NCBI GenBank assembly: GCA_012513645.1
Contig: JAAZBU010000098.1
Location: 1-45,698, forward strand
Origin: Clostridiales bacterium
GTDB lineage: Bacteria > Bacillota > Clostridia > Christensenellales > Aristaeellaceae
Direction: 5' to 3'
DNA length: 45,698 nt
Below are positions 33,689 through 42,779 of this stretch, in pieces. The translations under genes and the position numbers were made by a program. The first letter of the stretch is position 1; each line of letters begins with the position of its first letter. The notes below the pieces were generated by a model. The model saw only the letters and a list, made by a program, of their open reading frames with translations, had not been told where the DNA came from and did no database searches.

Positions 33689-35001
33689 GTTGTCACCTCC
33701 CGCACGGCCTCGACCACACGGTCAAGGGCCTGTTTAGTCAACTTCTCAGTCACGCACCAAAGCATGTGGTCGCCCACCGGCAGGCCGCTGAGGATGCCTT
33801 TTTGCATCAAGGCCTGCTCCAGCGCCTTGGGATCCGACGGGCATGTGGTGACAAACTCGTTAAAGAAAGCGCCGTCATATACCAGCTTGATCCCCGTTAT
33901 CCGGGTCAGCTGTTGGGCAAAGTAATGCGCCTTGTGGTAGCACAGCTCGGCCGCCTGCCGGATGCCCTGCGGCCCCATGGCAGACATGTATACCGCCGCC
34001 GTCATGGCGCACAGTGCCTGGTTGGAGCAGACATTGCTGCCGGCCTTTTCCCGGCGGATGTGCTGCTCGCGCGCCTGCAGGGTGAGCACGAAGGCCCGCC
34101 TGCCTTGATTGTCCTTGGTTTCGCCCACAATGCGGCCGGGCAGGGAGCGCGTCAGCTCCTTCCTTGCCGCCATGAAGCCCAGGTAGGGCCCGCCGTAGGA
34201 CAATGGAATGCCCAGCGGCTGTCCTTCGCCTACGGCGATGTCAGCGCCGTATTCCGCAGGGGTTTTGAGCATGCCCAGCGAGATGGGGTATACGCCCATG
34301 ATCGCCTTGGCACCCGCCCCATGGGCAGCATCTACCAGCGCCTGCGCATCCTCAATCTGGCCGAAGAAATTCGGCTGCTGGATGTACACGCAGGCCGTCT
34401 TGTCGTTCAACAACTCGGCCAGCTGCTTCAGATCAGTCCGGCCGTCCTTGACGGGGATCAGCGCAAAGGGCACATCGCGCCCCCAGCAGTAGGTGCGGAT
34501 GGTCTCGATGACTTCGGGATGGGCGGCCGCGCTGACCAGCACGCCTTCGCGCCTGCGGTCCAGGCACATCATGGCGGCCTCGGCCGCGGCGGAGGCGCCA
34601 TCGTAAACCGACGCGTTGCTGACATCCATGCCGGTCAGCTCGCAGATCATGGTCTGGTATTCAAAGATGCTCTGCAGGATGCCCTGGCTTAATTCAGCCT
34701 GGTAGGGTGTGTAGGTGGTGGAAAACTCTTCCCTGCTGGTCACACTGCCGACGACGGCAGGGATGTAGTGATCATACGCGCCTGCGCCACGCAGGATCGT
34801 GGGAAAAATCCGGTTCTTGGCGGCCATGGTACGCATGGCATCGCGCACTTCCAGCTCGGATAGCCCCTGCGGGATGTCAAGCGGCTTGGTCAGCAGCACG
34901 CTCTTGGGTACATCGCTGTACAGGTCATCAATGGCCTGATAGCCAAGGCTGTGCAGCATCTCCAGGCGTTCCTGCGGTGTGGATGGCAGGTAGCTCCCCA
35001 T
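33685..35001 (-). CDS. gcvPA: Glycine dehydrogenase (decarboxylating) subunit 1 (P-protein alpha)
   Basis: Partner of GcvPB; 438 residues beginning MGSYLPSTPQERLEMLHSLG, the family N-terminus. It has the PLP-fold but lacks the cofactor lysine, as expected for the alpha subunit. Conserved YTPYQAELSQGILQSIFEYQTMICELTGM (about 107-135) and SYGGPYLGFMA. The split P-protein is the Gram-positive and archaeal form. One base separates it from gcvH, and its end overlaps gcvPB. Confidence 0.97.
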   Translation of the reverse strand: MGSYLPSTPQERLEMLHSLGYQAIDDLYSDVPKSVLLTKPLDIPQGLSELEVRDAMRTMAAKNRIFPTILRGAGAYDHYIPAVVGSVTSREEFSTTYTPYQAELSQGILQSIFEYQTMICELTGMDVSNASVYDGASAAAEAAMMCLDRRREGVLVSAAAHPEVIETIRTYCWGRDVPFALIPVKDGRTDLKQLAELLNDKTACVYIQQPNFFGQIEDAQALVDAAHGAGAKAIMGVYPISLGMLKTPAEYGADIAVGEGQPLGIPLSYGGPYLGFMAARKELTRSLPGRIVGETKDNQGRRAFVLTLQAREQHIRREKAGSNVCSNQALCAMTAAVYMSAMGPQGIRQAAELCYHKAHYFAQQLTRITGIKLVYDGAFFNEFVTTCPSDPKALEQALMQKGILSGLPVGDHMLWCVTEKLTKQALDRVVEAVREVTT

Positions 35002-35002
35002 G

Positions 35003-35377
35003 TCAGCCCTCCTTGGTCAGTTGCTCATACTCCTCCGCACTGAGCAGTTCTTCCCGGTCACTAATCTCGTTGACCCGGACAATCCACGCCTCGTAGGGCG
35101 CTTCGTTGATTTTTTCCGGCGTATCCACCAGCGATTCGTTAACCTCGGCCACCGTGCCCGTCACCGGGCTGATGATCTCGCTGACCGCCTTGACGGACTC
35201 GATATCCGCAAAGGAAGCGCCCGCCGTGACGGCATCACCCACAAACGGCACGTTGATGAACACGATGTCGCCCAGCTCCTTCTGCGCAAAATCGGTCAGA
35301 CCGATCACAACGCTGTCTCCATCCTCTTTGACCCACTCGTGGGACTTGGAATAACGCAGCTCCTTGGGAAAATTCAT
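35003..35377 (-). CDS. gcvH: Glycine cleavage system H protein
   Basis: Lipoyl shuttle protein, 124 residues. The lipoylated lysine is K63 in [11 protein letters not shown], with [21 protein letters not shown] near the N-terminus. The start is preceded by AAGGAGG. A small hairpin with a GAAA loop lies in the 51-base gap after gcvT. A lipoamide dehydrogenase (L protein) is not in the operon and must be encoded elsewhere. Confidence 0.97.
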   Translation of the reverse strand: MNFPKELRYSKSHEWVKEDGDSVVIGLTDFAQKELGDIVFINVPFVGDAVTAGASFADIESVKAVSEIISPVTGTVAEVNESLVDTPEKINEAPYEAWIVRVNEISDREELLSAEEYEQLTKEG

Positions 35378-35428
35378 GGCCTAATCCTCCTTCATAACTA
35401 TGATGCGTTTCCGCATGATGTTCTTTGT

Positions 35429-36520
35429 TCAGGCTTTGGGGCGGGTATAAAAGGGCAGCGCCACAACTTGGGCAGCTAACTTACGGCCGCGCACGTCCAC
35501 CACCAGCTTTTCGCCGATGTTGGCGTGGGCGCGGTCAATCGTGGCCATGGCAATCGCCTTGCCCACAAAGGGCCCCATGGTGCCGCTGGTCGTCCGGCCG
35601 ATCAGTTGATCGTCCTTGTATACATCGCTGTCTTCCCGGGCGATGCCCCGGTCCAGCAGCATCAGCCCCACTCTGATCTTTTTGGGCTCCCCCCGCTCCA
35701 GCAGGGCCTGTTTACCGATGAAGTCCGGCTTGTCCATCTTGACAAACATATCAAGGCCAACTTCCAGCGGTGTGATGTCGTCGGACATCTCATGGCCGTA
35801 GAGGGGCATCCCCGCCTCCAGGCGCAGCGTGTCCCGCGCGCCCAGCCCGCAGGGAATCAGGCCGTCGTCCTTGCCGGCTTCCAGCAGCGCCTCGGCCAGG
35901 CGCACGGCATCCTCGGGCTTGCAATACAGCTCGTAGCCCAGCTCCCCCGTATATCCGGTACGGGACACCAGGCAATCGACGCCCGCCACTAACACATGCT
36001 CGGTGAAGGTATAGTATTTGGTGGGCAGTTGCGCCGCATCGGCCACACGGGCCAGCACCGCAGGCGCCTTTGGCCCCTGCAGGGCCAGCTGCGCATATTG
36101 ATCGGACAGGTCAAGAATTTTGACGTCGCCCTGCGCATGCTTTGTGTACCAGGCGAAATCCTTGTCCTTGTTGGCGGCGTTGACAATCAGCAGATAGCGG
36201 TCCTCGGCAAACTTGTAGACAATCAGGTCGTCTACAATGCCTCCCTGTTTGTTGCAAATCGGGCTGTAACGCACGCGGCCCACCTGCATGCCGCTGAAGT
36301 CGTTGGTATGCATCCGCTGAAGGTTGCTCAGCGCATCCGGCCCTTCAAACAGGATCTCCCCCATGTGCGATACGTCAAACAGCCCGCAGGCGCGGCGCAC
36401 GGCATTGTGCTCGGCGATTACGCCGGTGGGGTATTGAACAGGCAGCAGATAGCCCGCGAAGGGCACGATTTTGCCCTGCAGGCGTACATGCAGGTCGTAC
36501 AGCGGCGTCTTTTTTTCCAT
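35429..36520 (-). CDS. gcvT: Glycine cleavage system T protein (aminomethyltransferase)
   Basis: Transfers the one-carbon unit from aminomethyl-GcvH to tetrahydrofolate, giving 5,10-methylene-THF and ammonia. 363 residues from ATG 36520, which follows AGGAGGG. Conserved [18 protein letters not shown] (about 38-55, including the folate-site aspartate), [19 protein letters not shown] and the C-terminal barrel with GTTSGTMGP-like [12 protein letters not shown]. First gene of the operon, controlled by the glycine riboswitch immediately upstream. Confidence 0.96.
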   Translation of the reverse strand: MEKKTPLYDLHVRLQGKIVPFAGYLLPVQYPTGVIAEHNAVRRACGLFDVSHMGEILFEGPDALSNLQRMHTNDFSGMQVGRVRYSPICNKQGGIVDDLIVYKFAEDRYLLIVNAANKDKDFAWYTKHAQGDVKILDLSDQYAQLALQGPKAPAVLARVADAAQLPTKYYTFTEHVLVAGVDCLVSRTGYTGELGYELYCKPEDAVRLAEALLEAGKDDGLIPCGLGARDTLRLEAGMPLYGHEMSDDITPLEVGLDMFVKMDKPDFIGKQALLERGEPKKIRVGLMLLDRGIAREDSDVYKDDQLIGRTTSGTMGPFVGKAIAMATIDRAHANIGEKLVVDVRGRKLAAQVVALPFYTRPKA

Positions 36521-36535
36521 AAAAACCCTCCTGAT

Positions 36536-36722
36536 CAAAAGGCACGCAAACCATATTGCGTGCCTCTGTTGTTGAACCTCGAGGATTCCCCCGCAAGGCG
36601 GAGTTGCCTCTTAGGTGCATTGCTGCTTTCCAGAGTTTCGTCCCAATCCGGTCTTGCTGCCTGAGAGTTTTTGCAGTCCCCTTCGGCGCCGCTGCGCAAG
36701 CGGTCTCTCCCGGATTGCTCAA
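36536..36722 (-). promoter_or_regulatory. Glycine riboswitch with terminator, upstream of gcvT
   Basis: Minus strand. First aptamer (about 36720-36625) has GGGAGAGACCG, GGCGCCGAAGGGG, ACTCTCAGGC, then GGACGAAACTCTGGAAAG, the family core. A second, shorter and diverged aptamer follows (CACCTAAGAGGCAA ... GGAATCCTCGAGG, 36618-36578). The expression platform is a ten-pair terminator (36556-36565 with 36540-36549) with TTTT, directly before the gcvT ribosome binding site. Known relatives turn the operon on when glycine binds. The RNA starts within a few bases of the ftsZ stop codon. Confidence 0.92.
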
Positions 36723-36726
36723 CCGA

Positions 36727-38115
36727 TTATTTTTTTGTGCCCCGACGCAGATAGGCGGGCACGCCCAGGTCGTCCTTCTCGGCCGCAAAGGGCTGCTGCG
36801 GGCGGACGGGCGGCTGGTAGGGGTTGGCCTGCTGCACATAGGGCGCTTGGCCTGGCGTATAGCCCGGCGCATAGGGCTGCTGCGGCTGATAGCCTTGCTG
36901 CATGTAAGGCTGCGGCGAGGGCATCTGCGGAACAACCGGGCCAGCCGGGCGCCCAGGCGTCGGGAAGAAGCCCGAGGTGTCCTGCTGATCGTACATGGCC
37001 GGCACCTGCGGCGCTTCAAAGGCCGGTGCATTGGCATCGGGCACATCAACGGGCGCGCGGTTTTCGTAGGGATTATAGGAGGCGGTGGCCGTACCGTAGG
37101 GCACAGATGCCTTAAACGGCTTTTTCTTGGCTTCCCGCGCGGGGAAGGCAGTCTTCTCAAAGCCGGTGGCAATGACAGTGATGCGCACCTCGTCCTTGAG
37201 GCTGTTGTCCACGCCGGCGCCAAAGATGATGTTGGCCTCGCTGTCGGCGGCCTCCTGAATCAGGCGGGCTGCCTCGTTGATATCCAGGATCGGCATATCC
37301 TCGCCGCCGGTGATGTTGATCAGCACCGCGCGGGCACCATCGATCTTGGTCTCAAGCAGCGGGCTGGCGACGGCGTTCTTGGCGGCCTGCACCATGCGGT
37401 TTTCGCCCTTGCCGCTGCCGATGCCGATGTGGGCCATGCCGCCGGACTCCATGACGGTTTTGACGTCGGCAAAGTCCAGGTTGATGGTGGCGGGCAGGGC
37501 AATCAGGTCGGAAATGCCCTGGATGCCCTGGCGCAGCACATCATCGGCCACGCGGAATGCTTCCAGCATGGAGGTACCCTTGCTGACCACCTGCAGGAGG
37601 CGATCATTGGGAATCACCACCAAGGTGTCCACAAACTGCTTGAGCTCGTTAATGCCCATTTCGGCGTTGCGCATGCGCTGCTTGCCTTCAAACTGGAAGG
37701 GTTTGGTGACCACGGCGATGGTCAGGCAGTTGAGCTCGCGCGCAATATCGGCAACCACAGGGGCAGCACCCGTGCCGGTGCCGCCGCCCATGCCGGCGGT
37801 GACAAACACCAGGTCCGCGCCCTTGAGCAGCTGGGCAATCTCTTCCCGGCTTTCCTCGGCGGCACGCTTGCCGATCTCGGGCACAGCGCCTGCGCCAAGG
37901 CCCTTGGTCAGCTTTTCACCGATCTGCAGCGTGATATCAGCCTTGGAGGCAGTCAGCGCCTGGCGATCGGTATTGACGGCGATGAATTCAACGCCCTTTA
38001 ACTGGGCCTCCACCATGCGGTTGACCGCGTTGGCGCCGCCGCCGCCGCAGCCGACGACCTTAATGGATGCAAAGGATTGCCTTTGTTCTTGTTCAACCTG
38101 CTGCAGTTCAAGCAT
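36727..38115 (-). CDS. ftsZ: Cell division protein FtsZ
   Basis: Tubulin-like GTPase that forms the Z-ring. 462 residues. GTP-binding GGGTGTG at 110-116, [12 protein letters not shown] near 21-32, the T7 loop ([20 protein letters not shown]) and a GTPase core ending near 325. The C-terminal linker is about 120 residues and very rich in Pro, Gln, Tyr and Ala, with PYxPQQPY-like repeats. It ends in the conserved tail [11 protein letters not shown] that binds FtsA and other partners, followed by a basic cap. ATG follows GAGGAGGA. Last gene of the dcw cluster here. Confidence 0.98.
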   Translation of the reverse strand: MLELQQVEQEQRQSFASIKVVGCGGGGANAVNRMVEAQLKGVEFIAVNTDRQALTASKADITLQIGEKLTKGLGAGAVPEIGKRAAEESREEIAQLLKGADLVFVTAGMGGGTGTGAAPVVADIARELNCLTIAVVTKPFQFEGKQRMRNAEMGINELKQFVDTLVVIPNDRLLQVVSKGTSMLEAFRVADDVLRQGIQGISDLIALPATINLDFADVKTVMESGGMAHIGIGSGKGENRMVQAAKNAVASPLLETKIDGARAVLINITGGEDMPILDINEAARLIQEAADSEANIIFGAGVDNSLKDEVRITVIATGFEKTAFPAREAKKKPFKASVPYGTATASYNPYENRAPVDVPDANAPAFEAPQVPAMYDQQDTSGFFPTPGRPAGPVVPQMPSPQPYMQQGYQPQQPYAPGYTPGQAPYVQQANPYQPPVRPQQPFAAEKDDLGVPAYLRRGTKK

Positions 38116-38154
38116 GGTTTGTCCTCCTCAAATGTGCGTGGGAGCGCCGGGGCA

Positions 38155-39333
38155 TCAGCCGCCGAACAGCCCGCGGAAGAAGCCGCCGATGCCGCTTTGC
38201 GGCGCGCCGGCCCCCGTCTTGGTGTCTATAATCAGGTCAAGCAGCCCCAAGGCACTGGAGTAAATGGGGCTGGACAGTTTGACCGCCTTGCGCGGCAAAT
38301 CCCGCACCGGCCGGCCCAGGCGTTCTGACAGAAACTCGCGGCCGCCCCGGTTGATAGCAAGGCCACCTCCGGTGAGGTACACGACAGACCAGTTGCCCAG
38401 GCGCACGCCCGATCCCTTGACGCACTCATTGATGGCTTCGCAGATCTCCTCGGCCCGCGGCTCCAAAATAGCGGACACCTTGTCGTAGTCGAATGTCTGC
38501 GTCCTGCCGTCAGCTGAGGTGACGTCAAAGCTGGGCTGGGAAGTGGGCGCGCCAAAGGTGTAGGCGCGCTTGATCTGCTCTGCCTGATCCAGGGGAATAT
38601 CCAGCCCATAGGTCAAATCGGCCGTAATGTGGCCGCCGCCCAGGGGCAGGTTCCGGTGGAAGATGATGGTATCGCCCTCAACCGCCATCACCTCGGTGGT
38701 CAGGTACCCCATGTCAATCAGCAGGGCAGTGCGGTCGCGCTCCTCATCAGATATATAGAGCATCGCCTCCCCCATCGGTGTGGAGAAAAAGCCGCTGGCA
38801 TTCTTGCCGATGGCGCGCAGGCGCTCGGACACGTCATCAATGAAAAACTGATCTGCAATCACATACGAAATCATGGCGCGCAGCTCATTGCCGTGCTGGT
38901 TAAGCGGCTCTAGTGTCTTTTTGCCGTCATCCACCACAAACCATGCCGGGCTGCGGTGAATGGGGGTGCCCCGCATCTCGCGTACCTCTTCATTGGCCAT
39001 GGCGAACAATGTTTCGATATCACGGCTGGTGACGTGCGGATCAGCGCCCTGCAAATCCACCTTGACTTCAACCGTGTATACGCGGCTGAACTGTCCGGGA
39101 ACGCCGACAAAAATATCCCGCGTGTTGGTGCGGGCCTGTTCTTCGGCCGTCCGGATGGCCTGTGCGATGGTATCGTTGACCAAGTCCGGATTGTTCCAGC
39201 GGGCATCGGCAAACCCATCGTAGGGCGCAATGCCGGCGCCCGTGATGTCACAGCGCTGCCGGCCCGAAACCTCGGCCACGAGGGCAACCACCTTGCTCGT
39301 GCCAAAGTCGATGACCGTGATTGTGCTTTTCAT
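38155..39333 (-). CDS. ftsA: Cell division protein FtsA
   Basis: Actin-like protein that ties FtsZ filaments to the membrane. 392 residues. Phosphate-1 motif IDFGTSKV (about 8-15), phosphate-2 LIDMGYLTTEV (about 208-218), adenosine motif YLTGGGLAI, and the SHS2 insertion between. The C-terminus (GIGGFFRGLFGG) is an amphipathic membrane-targeting helix. ATG at 39333 has no good ribosome binding site at standard distance (GGGG ten bases upstream; GGAGG is 17 bases away), so translation may be weak. 39 bases ahead of ftsZ; two candidate promoters lie upstream. Confidence 0.93.
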   Translation of the reverse strand: MKSTITVIDFGTSKVVALVAEVSGRQRCDITGAGIAPYDGFADARWNNPDLVNDTIAQAIRTAEEQARTNTRDIFVGVPGQFSRVYTVEVKVDLQGADPHVTSRDIETLFAMANEEVREMRGTPIHRSPAWFVVDDGKKTLEPLNQHGNELRAMISYVIADQFFIDDVSERLRAIGKNASGFFSTPMGEAMLYISDEERDRTALLIDMGYLTTEVMAVEGDTIIFHRNLPLGGGHITADLTYGLDIPLDQAEQIKRAYTFGAPTSQPSFDVTSADGRTQTFDYDKVSAILEPRAEEICEAINECVKGSGVRLGNWSVVYLTGGGLAINRGGREFLSERLGRPVRDLPRKAVKLSSPIYSSALGLLDLIIDTKTGAGAPQSGIGGFFRGLFGG

Positions 39334-39422
39334 CAGACGTCATCCCCATTCCTCCGGCAAGATGCCGCATGTATGTGTGCCATACGACAAAACTGGCCGA
39401 ATGATAGCCATTTGGATATCTT

Positions 39423-39451
39423 ATTGTAACCGTTTTGTGACAACTTAGCAA
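39423..39451 (-). promoter_or_regulatory. Candidate proximal promoter of ftsA-ftsZ
   Basis: Minus strand: TTGCTA (39446-39451), a 17-base spacer and TACAAT (39423-39428). The spacer contains the palindrome TTGTCACAA. About 90 bases ahead of the ftsA ATG. Confidence 0.6.
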
Positions 39452-39467
39452 GTGCTTCCCTAAAAAT

Positions 39468-39496
39468 ACAGTATGTTCTTCTTCCTTGCCCCGCAA
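39468..39496 (-). promoter_or_regulatory. Candidate distal promoter of ftsA-ftsZ
   Basis: Minus strand: TTGCGG (39491-39496), a 17-base spacer and TACTGT (39468-39473). Weaker than the proximal one, and followed by an A/T-rich stretch. Confidence 0.4.
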
Positions 39497-39509
39497 ACAG
39501 ACCGTAGTT

Positions 39510-40361
39510 CTAAATAGAATCCGGTCGGTATGTTGCCTCTCCGGGGACAGTGGCCTCGATGATGCCGCCTGTGTACTGCATTGCTTTCAGCTTTTCAATC
39601 ACAGCACGCGCAGTCCCTATCTTGGCCCGCAGCTGGCTGCCGTCGCCCAGGTGAACCGAGAAGCCATCCTTGGTGGTCATGTAAATGCTGGTGGGTTCCG
39701 ACAGATTGATATCCTCCACCTGCTGCGTATACCCTTGCGCCAACAGCTCCTGTACCAGGCCGATGGCGGACTCTACCTGCCCGGGCTTTGTGCTCAGCGG
39801 CGGCTTGCCCTCACGGATATCGCGAAGGGCCAGCCCGGACACCGTAATCAGGCTCTCCCTCTGTGCCAGGTTGCGGGTTTGGTCCAGTATCATGCCGTCA
39901 TCCGCCATGATGTAGGCAATGCCGATGTAGTTGATGCTGGCAACCGGCTGGCGCTCCCTCACATACAGGATGAGGGTGTTGGGGAATATTTTTTGCATCC
40001 GCTCATACACAAGGTAGCGGTTGGCATCAACGCCCTCGCGGATGCGCTGTTCACTGACATTGAAGTAATTGGAGGATGGCCCGAGCCCGGCCGACAGCGC
40101 CACCTGCTGCCAGGACACATTGTGGATTCCGACCACCCGAACATGGCGGATGGTAAAAACCAGGCTGCGCAGGATAAAGGCAAGGCTGACGATCATGATC
40201 AAAACGCAGCTGATAATCAGCATGCGCCGCTCCGGCGTCATGGGCGGCCTGGCCTGCGGCTCCTGCTCCCCACCTTCTGGCTGCCCCGTTCCTCCCGGCT
40301 GCTGCCAGGCATCTGGCACCTCCGGCGGCGGATAGTATTCAAAGCCCCGCTCAGGCGCCAT
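39510..40361 (-). CDS. ftsQ: Cell division protein FtsQ/DivIB
   Basis: Bitopic division protein that joins FtsL and FtsB/DivIC. 283 residues: a Pro/Gln/Glu-rich cytoplasmic head (about 1-45), one membrane helix (about 47-66), a POTRA domain (VFTIRHVRVVGIHNVSWQQVALSAGL..., about 67-137) and the beta domain to the C-terminus. The pattern is diagnostic though overall similarity in this family is low. ATG overlaps murD by 11 bases. murG and ftsW, often found between murD and ftsQ, are not here. Confidence 0.9.
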   Translation of the reverse strand: MAPERGFEYYPPPEVPDAWQQPGGTGQPEGGEQEPQARPPMTPERRMLIISCVLIMIVSLAFILRSLVFTIRHVRVVGIHNVSWQQVALSAGLGPSSNYFNVSEQRIREGVDANRYLVYERMQKIFPNTLILYVRERQPVASINYIGIAYIMADDGMILDQTRNLAQRESLITVSGLALRDIREGKPPLSTKPGQVESAIGLVQELLAQGYTQQVEDINLSEPTSIYMTTKDGFSVHLGDGSQLRAKIGTARAVIEKLKAMQYTGGIIEATVPGEATYRPDSI

Positions 40362-41781
40362 CGTGTTGTTCCCCGCCGCTTATCAAGTCAGATACCATCT
40401 GTTTGAAATATCTGCCGCGCTCTTCATAATCCTTGAACTGATCAAATGACGCGCAGGCAGGTGACAGCAAAATCGTATAACCGGCCTGAGCCAACGCTGT
40501 ACCCTGCGCCAAGGCCCCTTGCAGGTCAGCAGCCCTGCGCACCGCGTCAAAGCCAGTCTTGCGCAGCGCCTGTTCGATGGCCTCTGCCGTCTGCCCATAG
40601 AGGATCACGTGTTTTATCTGGCTGTTGCGCCGGATTGCATGAGCCAATTGTGCGAACGGTGTCTGCTTGTCCACGCCGCCTGCAAGCAAAATGGTAGGCG
40701 CCCTCATGGCCTCTACCGCCTTGATGGTGGCATCGGGATTGGTGCCCTTGCTGTCGTTGATGTAGCGGATGCCGTCCAGCTCGCGTACAAACTCCATGCG
40801 GTGCTCCACACCGGCAAAGCTGCGCAACGCATAACGGATGACCGCAGGCGGCACGCCGGCGATGCCGGCCATGGCTGCCGCGGCCAGGGCATTCTCCAGG
40901 TTGTGCGCACCGGGAATCCCGATCTCTTCCTGCGTGCAGATTGCCTGCTCCGTGCCCGCCCAGCGCAGCATCAGCATGCCTTGGTGTGCAAACGCGCCTT
41001 CAGCACCCTCTGCCCTGCGCGAGAAGAACGCCACCCTGCTGTTCAGCCCCGACTGCATGGCGGCCACCAGCGGGTCATCCGCATTGAGCAGCGCCACATC
41101 CTGCGGGGACTGACGGCCGAATATGCTGCGCTTGAGCGCGGCATAGTGTGCCAGATCACCATGCCGGTTGAGGTGGTCAGGCGTGATGTTCAGCACAGCG
41201 GCGATCCGCGGGCGGAACGTATCGATGGTCTCCAGCTGAAAGCTGGAGACTTCCACAACAAAAATGTCCTCCGCCTTTGCCTGGGCGACAGCGGCGGACA
41301 AGGGATACCCATTATTGCCGCACACATGCACCAATTGCCCCGCCTGGCGGAATATCTCCCCAAGCAGCGCTACGGTGGTGGTCTTGCCGTTGGTGCCCGT
41401 CACCGCATAGATGGGCCCCAGAGCAAAGCGTGACGCGAACTCCAGCTCGCCCATGATGGGCAGCCCCACCCGCGACGCAAGGCTGAATATAGGGGCTGTC
41501 TGCGGGATGCCGGGGCTGACGATCAGCGCATCCGCGCCGTCGATCGCCTGTTCGGGCGATGCGCCCGCCAGAAGCTGGCAGCCATCCCGCACCAGGTCAT
41601 CAATCTCCTGCCCGGGCAGCTGATCCCTGTGCTTTTGATCCCATAGCATTGGCAGTGCCCCCGCCAACAGCAGCAGCCGCGCGGCGGCAAGCCCGCTGCG
41701 CGCAAGGCCGGCAACCGCCACGCGCTTGCCCGCCCACTGATACCCTGTCTGATCTATGAACAAATGCTGTGCCTGTTGCAT
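40351..41781 (-). CDS. murD: UDP-N-acetylmuramoyl-L-alanine--D-glutamate ligase
   Basis: Adds D-Glu to UDP-MurNAc-L-Ala in the cytoplasm. 476 residues: N-terminal UDP-binding fold (KRVAVAGLARSGLAAARLL, about 19-37), ATP loop GTNGKTTT (about 129-136), the EVSSFQLE segment, NITPDHLNRHG (about 200-210) and the C-terminal domain with NDSKGTNPDAT. All family motifs are intact. 14 bases after mraY and overlapping ftsQ. Confidence 0.96.
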   Translation of the reverse strand: MQQAQHLFIDQTGYQWAGKRVAVAGLARSGLAAARLLLLAGALPMLWDQKHRDQLPGQEIDDLVRDGCQLLAGASPEQAIDGADALIVSPGIPQTAPIFSLASRVGLPIMGELEFASRFALGPIYAVTGTNGKTTTVALLGEIFRQAGQLVHVCGNNGYPLSAAVAQAKAEDIFVVEVSSFQLETIDTFRPRIAAVLNITPDHLNRHGDLAHYAALKRSIFGRQSPQDVALLNADDPLVAAMQSGLNSRVAFFSRRAEGAEGAFAHQGMLMLRWAGTEQAICTQEEIGIPGAHNLENALAAAAMAGIAGVPPAVIRYALRSFAGVEHRMEFVRELDGIRYINDSKGTNPDATIKAVEAMRAPTILLAGGVDKQTPFAQLAHAIRRNSQIKHVILYGQTAEAIEQALRKTGFDAVRRAADLQGALAQGTALAQAGYTILLSPACASFDQFKDYEERGRYFKQMVSDLISGGEQHDGA

Positions 41782-41795
41782 ACCCCGCCGCCTCT

Positions 41796-42779
41796 CTATC
41801 CCATGAGGGGTATCGCCGCCAAGATGGCCAAAGCGCTCAGGCCAAGGGTCACCAGCGCGTACATGATGACAATCTGGTTTTCCTTCATGCCCGAAAGCTC
41901 AAAGTGATGATGAATGGGTGACATCTTGAAGATGCGTTTCCCGTTGGTCGCCTTATAGTAAGTGCGCTGCATAATAACGGACAGGGAGGACATGATCATG
42001 GTAAAGCAGATGGGCAGCAGCCAGAACTGCAGCCCCAGCGCCATCGCCGCCGCTGTCATGGCCCCGCCGATAAACATGCTGCCGGTGTCACCCATAAACA
42101 CCTTGGCCGGATACCGATTGTAGACGAAGAAACCTGCGCCGGCACCTGCCAGCGAAAAGCACAGCGCAGCCACGCTCTCCCCCATGGTCGTCAGCAGCGG
42201 GCTGATCAGCAGCGCAATGGCCCCAAGAGCAATGGCGCCTATGACCGCCACCGAGGTGAGCAGGCCGTCAGCGCCATCCTGAAGGTTGGCGCTGTTTGTC
42301 ATGAACATGAACAGTAGCGTCATCAGCGGTATGTAAAGAATGCCCAGGTCCCATGTCCTGGCGGTAAAAGGCAGCTGAATCGCGCTGCCGACGCGCCAAT
42401 AGCAGTACAATGAAAACAGCAGGCCAACCGTTACCTGGCCGATGATCTTTTGCTTTGGACGCAGCCCCTCATGATCCCGCTTGATGTTTTTGCGGTAGTC
42501 ATCCAGAAAGCCGACCGCCAGCGCCCCCAGCGCGGCCAGCAGCATCGGCAGCAGATCCCAGGCAATCCCTTTGAGAAACGCCGCGGCCAAGCTAACAATG
42601 ACGCAGGAGGATGCAATCAAAAGACCGCCCATGTTGGGCGTTCCTTTTTTGCTCAGGTGCGCTTGCGGCCCCAGCTCGTAGATGGTCTGGCCAAACTGCC
42701 GTTGTTTGAGGGCGCGGATGAGCGGCGGCATGCATATCAGCGTGATTAGAAAGGCAGGAACTGCCGAAAAAACAATCAT
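41796..42779 (-). CDS. mraY: Phospho-N-acetylmuramoyl-pentapeptide-transferase
   Basis: Polytopic membrane enzyme that makes lipid I from UDP-MurNAc-pentapeptide and undecaprenyl phosphate. 327 residues, about ten helices. Conserved cytoplasmic motifs: STGTPNMGG-equivalent KKGTPNMGGL (about 45-54), the aspartate pair GFLDDYRKNIK, NLQDGADGLLT (family NLTDGLDGL), FMGDTGSMFIGG and the terminal MSPIHHHFELSG. ATG overlaps the murE stop (ATGA). murF, the usual neighbour, is missing here. Confidence 0.96.
   Translation of the reverse strand: MIVFSAVPAFLITLICMPPLIRALKQRQFGQTIYELGPQAHLSKKGTPNMGGLLIASSCVIVSLAAAFLKGIAWDLLPMLLAALGALAVGFLDDYRKNIKRDHEGLRPKQKIIGQVTVGLLFSLYCYWRVGSAIQLPFTARTWDLGILYIPLMTLLFMFMTNSANLQDGADGLLTSVAVIGAIALGAIALLISPLLTTMGESVAALCFSLAGAGAGFFVYNRYPAKVFMGDTGSMFIGGAMTAAAMALGLQFWLLPICFTMIMSSLSVIMQRTYYKATNGKRIFKMSPIHHHFELSGMKENQIVIMYALVTLGLSALAILAAIPLMG

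Noticed and set aside
32357-33925. 522-codon plus-strand open frame opposite gcvPB/gcvPA
   Set aside because: Antisense to well-conserved glycine dehydrogenase subunits, no promoter or ribosome binding site, and crosses the gene boundary.
36780-37050. Repeat-rich segment suggesting a CRISPR or tandem array
   Set aside because: The repetition is codon-level (Pro/Gln/Tyr units of the FtsZ linker), irregular, and in frame; no spacer-repeat pattern exists.
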